Assembly: GCF_014653695.1 (NCBI RefSeq)
Contig: NZ_BNAR01000002.1
Span: 806,001-870,000, forward strand
Reading direction: 5' to 3'
Source: Lentzea cavernae
GTDB taxonomy: Bacteria > Actinomycetota > Actinomycetes > Mycobacteriales > Pseudonocardiaceae
Length of the DNA stretch: 64,000 nt
Position 1 is the first letter of the stretch. Each line of letters begins with the position of its first letter. Below are positions 60,545-64,000 of the stretch, piece after piece. The notes below the pieces were generated by a model that was not told the DNA's origin, made no database searches, and worked only from the letters and a program-made list of their open reading frames with translations. The position numbers were made by a program, and so were the translations under genes.

Positions 60545-61432
60545 GTGATCGAGAACTCGGCATCCGGTCTGGTGATGGTTCCCGGCGAGGTGACGGTGAC
60601 CGTCACCGGCGAGCAGCACCACCAGGACGTGCTGGCGCGCTACTCCGTCCCGGACGGCGTCACGCGCAACGTCGCCGTGAGCCTGACGTGGTGCGCGATC
60701 GCCGCCGGCAAGTACCGGGGTCACCGCGGCATCGAGGTGCGCCTCGACGGCTACCGCGTGGGTGAGCTGACTTTCCTGATGTCGCAACGGTATGCGCCCG
60801 TGCTGATGCACGTGGAGTCCGGCGGTGGTGCGACCGGGTGCGCGGCGTTCGTCCAGCGCGGCGCCAACGGGCTGCTGCAGATCTCGCTGCGGATGCCGCG
60901 CGAGGTCCCCCGCGGCGCCGTCGTGCCCGTCATTCCGGCGCGCAGGTCGTGGGCGGCGCCGGTGGCGATCAGCGCGGCCGCCCTGTTCGGGTTCTTCGTC
61001 GTGATGGGCGTCATCGGCGCGGCCGTCAAGGGCCCGGCCGACGTGAACAACGCGGCGGCGCAGCTCTCGACGACCACCGTTGCGCCCACTACTACGACTA
61101 CGACCGTGGCACCGACGACGACCAGCACGACGACGTCGACCACGACGACCACCACCACCACCACCACGACAACAACGACCACCGCGCCTGCGGCGGTCGC
61201 GCAGCCGAAGCCGCAACCTCAGCCGCAGCCCAACCCGCAGCCGAATCCCCAACCCGCTCCGCAATCGAACTGCCACGCGAGCTACAGCCCGTGCGTGCCT
61301 ATCGCCACGGACGTCGACTGCGCCGGCGGCAGCGGAAACGGACCTGAGTACGTCCGAGGCCCGATCCGCGTGATCGGCCCCGACGTCTACAAGCTGGACA
61401 GCAACGGAGACGGCGTCGGGTGCGAGAGCTAG
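60545..61432 (+). CDS. HIRAN-like / excalibur membrane protein
   Basis: 295 residues from GTG 60545 with GAGGGAG upstream. The N-terminal 125 residues look HIRAN-like (VTGEQHHQDVLARYS, EVRLDGYRVGELTFLMSQRYAPVL). One membrane helix (about 139-165) leads to a threonine-rich tract (about 175-215), a Gln/Pro repeat and a C-terminal excalibur-type calcium motif (DSNGDGVGCES) with four Cys. The N-terminus would be inside and the excalibur part outside. HIRAN domains normally bind DNA ends, so a membrane-bound version with an outer calcium module is odd. Function unknown. Confidence 0.7.
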   Translation: MIENSASGLVMVPGEVTVTVTGEQHHQDVLARYSVPDGVTRNVAVSLTWCAIAAGKYRGHRGIEVRLDGYRVGELTFLMSQRYAPVLMHVESGGGATGCAAFVQRGANGLLQISLRMPREVPRGAVVPVIPARRSWAAPVAISAAALFGFFVVMGVIGAAVKGPADVNNAAAQLSTTTVAPTTTTTTVAPTTTSTTTSTTTTTTTTTTTTTTTAPAAVAQPKPQPQPQPNPQPNPQPAPQSNCHASYSPCVPIATDVDCAGGSGNGPEYVRGPIRVIGPDVYKLDSNGDGVGCES

Positions 61433-61440
61433 CGCGGGGA

Positions 61441-61472
61441 AGCCGTGGGCGCGTCTGACCGCGCCCACGGCT
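61441..61472. terminator. Bidirectional terminator hairpin
   Basis: A perfect 13-bp inverted repeat (61441-61453 and 61460-61472) with loop TCTGAC lies 8 bp after the stop of the excalibur gene and 21 bp before the stop of the convergent DUF1684 gene, so it can serve both. Confidence 0.8.
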
Positions 61473-61493
61473 CCACCCCCCGCCCGGCGGCTC

Positions 61494-62234
61494 CTAGCCG
61501 CGCTCGTACGGCGTCTTCTCCCCCGCCTCGACGCCGAACGCCAGGTGGTTGCCCGCGGGCGGCAGCGGGCAGGTGGCGAAGTCGGTGAACGCGCACGGCA
61601 GGTTCGTCGCGCGGTTGAAGTCGAGCACGACCTTGCCGTCGCGCGGGGTGGCGGCGATCTGCCGGTTGGCCGCGTAGGTCGTGACGCCGCTGGTCTCGTC
61701 GGTGAACAGGATGCTCAGCCCGCCGTTGCGGCCGTTGAACGCCGTCAGCGTGTGCTCGGCGCCGTTGTGCGTGAACCGCACACGGCCCGGAGCCTCGTAC
61801 ACGTGGCTAAGCCCCTCGACCACGGCACCAACGGTCGTGGGGACGGGCGCGTCGAACGGCTCGTACTCGCCCTCCAGCACCCACTGTTCCTGCGGGTCGT
61901 ACGCTGGCACGCCCTTGAAGTCCCGCAGCACCGGTGCCTTCGGGTCGTGCACGCGGATCAGGTACCCGCCGCGCCGGGCGATCTCGATCTCGACGTCACC
62001 TGCCACGACGCGTTCGCCGCCACCGCTCTGGACGAGTTCGAACCGCTTGGTCTCCCCGTCGTTGCGCCAGTAGGCCGCGTCGTCGTCTTGCCACCACTCG
62101 CCCGGTAGTCCGTCATAGGCGCGTGGGGACGTCTCGAGCCAATCGAGCGAAACCAGCGCCAGCCACCCATAGGGGTCGGCCAGGGTGGTCTCGCGCTCCG
62201 TCTTCCAGGTCTGCCAGTCCTCAGCGAAGCTCAT
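61494..62234 (-). CDS. DUF1684 family protein
   Basis: 246 residues from ATG 62234. It is a soluble DUF1684 protein: DPYGWLALVSLDWL near the start, then PTTVGAVVEGLSHVYEAPGRVRF and the C-terminal VVLDFNRATNLPCAFTDFATCPLPPAGNHL, which are the conserved blocks of this family of unknown function. Its start overlaps the stop of the ArsR-like gene (ATGA at 62231-62234), so the two are translated together. Confidence 0.87.
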   Translation of the reverse strand: MSFAEDWQTWKTERETTLADPYGWLALVSLDWLETSPRAYDGLPGEWWQDDDAAYWRNDGETKRFELVQSGGGERVVAGDVEIEIARRGGYLIRVHDPKAPVLRDFKGVPAYDPQEQWVLEGEYEPFDAPVPTTVGAVVEGLSHVYEAPGRVRFTHNGAEHTLTAFNGRNGGLSILFTDETSGVTTYAANRQIAATPRDGKVVLDFNRATNLPCAFTDFATCPLPPAGNHLAFGVEAGEKTPYERG

Positions 62235-63205
62235 GTACTTGCGAACGACGGAGCGGTGGCGTCGCTTCCCCGTTCCACGGAGTGGGAAACGAGGGCGTCG
62301 CCGAGTTCTGTGCGCGCGTAGACGACGCTGCGGCCGTGTCGTTGCGAGGCCAGCAGACCGGCGTCACGCAACGCCCTCAGGTGCTGGTTCACCGCTGATG
62401 TCGTGACGCCCGTGCGTCGCGCGATGTCGGTGGACGACCGAGGTTGCGCCAACTCGGCGAGCAGGTCCGCCCGCACCTGACCGAGGACACCGGCGAGCGC
62501 TTCGGGCCCACGGCAGCGCCCGGCCTCCCACACCGTGCCGGCGCCACGGGCGGAGTAGATCAGCAACGGCGCCGCGGCGGGGTCGACCGGCACGGCCGTG
62601 CGCCGGGCGAACACGCTGGGCACCAGGGTGAGCCCCTGTCCCCCGGCCTCCAGGCGTCGCGGCCGCGCTCCGTCGATGCGCACCTGAACGACGGCGCCGG
62701 CAAAGGTGATCCGTTCGGAGATCCCCGAGAACATCGCCGCCAGACCGTGCTGGGCCATGGCGCGGCCGCGATGGGCGATGTCGGCCTCCAGCACCGCGCG
62801 CATCCGGTCCCAGTGCCCGGCCAGAGCCGCGTGCCAGTACGACTCCACCGCGTCGAGGACCCTGCGACGGTCGCGCAGCACCGCGGGCACGTCGCCGAAC
62901 ACCGCACGGAAGTCACGTCGCATCGTGGCGGTGGAGATCTTCCGCAGCGCCGCGAACTCGTCCTCGATCCGCGTGAACGGCGTCAGCGGGCGGGGGCTCA
63001 GGAAGTCCGGCGTCCAGCCGCGGTCGGTCGACAGCGCCAGCAAGACCTCCGTGTCGACATCACGGATCTGGCGCACCCACGGCACGTGCAGCGGATATTT
63101 GGCCGGGTTCTTCAGCACGCGCAGGCTGAGCGTCAGATTGCTGAGCGGCGAGACGGCGAACCGCACGTCCACCAGGTCGGACTCGCCGAGCAGGAACTCG
63201 ATCAT
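62231..63205 (-). CDS. ArsR-like winged-helix regulator
   Basis: 324 residues from ATG 63205. The first 240 residues form an actinobacterial sensory domain of the DUF5937 kind (VRFAVSPLSNLTLSLRVL); the C-terminal 80 are an ArsR winged helix (VRADLLAELAQPRSSTDIARRTGVTTSAVNQHLRALRDAGLLASQRHGRSVVYARTELG). No metal-site Cys pattern is seen. The palindrome at 63204-63222 touches its start codon and is the likely self-operator. The DUF1684 gene is coupled behind it. An alternative start is at 63214, but that would run through the palindrome. Confidence 0.87.
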   Translation of the reverse strand: MIEFLLGESDLVDVRFAVSPLSNLTLSLRVLKNPAKYPLHVPWVRQIRDVDTEVLLALSTDRGWTPDFLSPRPLTPFTRIEDEFAALRKISTATMRRDFRAVFGDVPAVLRDRRRVLDAVESYWHAALAGHWDRMRAVLEADIAHRGRAMAQHGLAAMFSGISERITFAGAVVQVRIDGARPRRLEAGGQGLTLVPSVFARRTAVPVDPAAAPLLIYSARGAGTVWEAGRCRGPEALAGVLGQVRADLLAELAQPRSSTDIARRTGVTTSAVNQHLRALRDAGLLASQRHGRSVVYARTELGDALVSHSVERGSDATAPSFAST

Positions 63206-63222
63206 GTAGCACAACGCTACAT
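63204..63222. promoter_or_regulatory. Operator palindrome at ArsR-like start
   Basis: ATGTAGC-ACAAC-GCTACAT is a perfect 7-5-7 inverted repeat that includes part of the start codon of the leftward ArsR-like gene. On that strand TAGCGT stands 8 bp before the ATG and may be the -10 box of a leaderless transcript. Autorepression is likely; the divergent phosphatase gene starts 41 bp away. Confidence 0.65.
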
Positions 63223-63262
63223 CAGTTACGTCCCGCCGACGCCTGGGCCAGGCTTCGCGACC

Positions 63263-63994
63263 ATGTGGACCGACATGCGGCTGGCGTTGCGGATCGCCTG
63301 CCGGGCAGCGGAACGAGTGCTCGCCGCAGGCACTCCCGACGTGTGGCTGAAGGAGGACGGCAGGCAGGTCACCTCGACCGATCTCGAGGTCGAGGACCTG
63401 GTGCGCCGGCTGCTCGCGGAGGCGGTGCCCGACGACGGGGTCGTGGGCGAGGAACGTCCTGAGCGCAGAGGAACCTCGGGACGCCGGTGGCTGGTCGACC
63501 CGATCAGCGGCACCGCCGACTTCGTGGCCGGACGGCCGACGTACTCGGTCGACCTGGCGCTGGAAGGGGCGCTGGCCGTCTCCGTCATGCCGTCGCTGGG
63601 CATCACGATGGCGGCGGGACGTGGCATGGGCTGCCGCGTTTTCCGGGACGAGCGAGAGGAAACCGCTCGTGTGTCCTCAACGGACAGTGTCGAAGGTGCG
63701 CGCGTGTGTTTGCACGGCAAGAAGAAACCGGCTCTGGAGCAATGCGTGATCGTGGACGGCTCCACGCCGGTGCTGGACCTGATCACCGGCCGGGTGGACG
63801 CGGTGGTCGCGGCGGGCGCCGGACTGGACGAGTTCGACCTGGCGTGCCTGCCGGTGCTCGTGGAGGAGGCGGGCGGACGCGTGACGGTGGTCGAGGAGGA
63901 CGTCGTGCTGGCCACCAACGGTGTCCTGCACGACGCCTTCCTCGCCCTGCTCATCGCGCGTCCTGGTGTCGCACCAGGCACCCCGGGCTCATGA
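63263..63994 (+). CDS. Inositol monophosphatase family protein, altered metal site
   Basis: 243 residues from ATG 63263 (63275 possible). It belongs to the IMPase fold: KEDGRQVTSTDLEVEDLVRRLL, E63 in GEERPER, and D79-P-I-S-G-T at 79-84 where active enzymes have DPIDGT. The second metal-binding Asp is Ser82. A later Asp in LDEFDLACLPVLVEEAGG takes the place of the WD motif. Loss of one metal ligand may lower or change activity, for example towards nucleotide or histidinol phosphates. Divergent from the ArsR-like gene. Confidence 0.83.
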   Translation: MWTDMRLALRIACRAAERVLAAGTPDVWLKEDGRQVTSTDLEVEDLVRRLLAEAVPDDGVVGEERPERRGTSGRRWLVDPISGTADFVAGRPTYSVDLALEGALAVSVMPSLGITMAAGRGMGCRVFRDEREETARVSSTDSVEGARVCLHGKKKPALEQCVIVDGSTPVLDLITGRVDAVVAAGAGLDEFDLACLPVLVEEAGGRVTVVEEDVVLATNGVLHDAFLALLIARPGVAPGTPGS

Positions 63995-64000
63995 GGCCCA

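Noticed and set aside
61069..61190. Repetitive ACC/ACG tract that could look like an array
   Set aside because: It is an in-frame poly-threonine linker without spacers or direct-repeat units of CRISPR type.
1..64000. Search for tRNA, rRNA, transposase, integrase and attachment sites
   Set aside because: No matching structure or protein was seen on either strand; tRNA detection by eye is limited, so a tRNA scan would be decisive.

Overview
The window is very GC-rich DNA with dense, strongly codon-biased genes, frequent GTG starts, GTGA/ATGA stop-start overlaps and many regulators. The gene families present (SARP and NB-ARC-TPR regulators, mycosin, CU044_5270, DUF1684, UgpC-type sugar importer, actinobacterial two-component and ECF systems) point to a filamentous actinomycete. 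A member of the Pseudonocardiaceae such as Lentzea, Lechevalieria, Saccharothrix or Actinosynnema is my best guess; this rests on recalled family distribution, not on a search. No rRNA, tRNA, CRISPR array, insertion sequence or prophage is visible, so the window reads as an ordinary chromosomal arm with a very high density of signalling genes.

Layout. 1-955: the tail of a histidine kinase and a DUF998 membrane protein. 1202-4237: a large kinase / solute-binding / von Willebrand fusion. 4240-8129: an NTF2-like gene with its TetR regulator behind a promoter-overlapping palindrome, a DUF1963 protein, and a divergent SDR/XRE pair closed by a strong bidirectional terminator. 8135-9735: an ECF sigma factor with a CU044_5270 membrane partner. 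9861-13953: a leftward amidohydrolase-esterase-MFS-GntR cassette with a divergent TetR at 14027. 14578-16774: a secreted PHB depolymerase and a PhzF-like epimerase. 16856-20301: a sensory block of SpoIIE phosphatase, a B12-binding protein carrying the Wx9EH photoreceptor motif, and an MHYT membrane sensor. 20305-23502: Smr protein, MFS exporter, DUF1345, STAS and DsbA-like genes. 23544-25732: a Zur-like box in front of two tandem COG0523 proteins, one without a P-loop. 25609-29774: GT87, an XRE-NB-ARC-TPR regulator and an HNH-like protein.

30008-35807 is a leftward run of TetR, molybdopterin oxidoreductase, GntR, NCS1 permease and Asp/Glu (hydantoin-type) racemase. Then come a Tat-exported phosphoesterase/LamG protein, an orphan NMT1-like lipoprotein and a GGDEF-EAL protein. 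41332-45435 is a rightward operon (GntR/UTRA, ADP-ribosylglycohydrolase, NCS1 permease, PfkB kinase) that looks like uptake and salvage of a nucleoside-like compound, with a leaderless promoter covered by direct repeats. 45527-53958 holds a mycosin, a complete leftward sugar ABC importer whose first permease carries an extra Cna-B-like domain, a two-component system and a YiaA/B-like protein. 54448-59225 has an ECF sigma factor fused in cis to a zinc-finger anti-sigma motif, a membrane segment and an outer domain, followed by an unknown gene and a SARP regulator. The end holds a LacI regulator, a HIRAN-like/excalibur membrane protein, DUF1684 with its self-operator ArsR-like regulator, and an inositol-monophosphatase homologue with an altered metal site.

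The strongest candidates for undescribed biology are the kinase-SBP-VWA fusion, the SpoIIE / Wx9EH-B12 pair (possibly a light-controlled partner switch), the membrane-tethered sigma factor and the tandem intact/degenerate COG0523 pair. All functions are inferred from reading the sequence; no database search was run.
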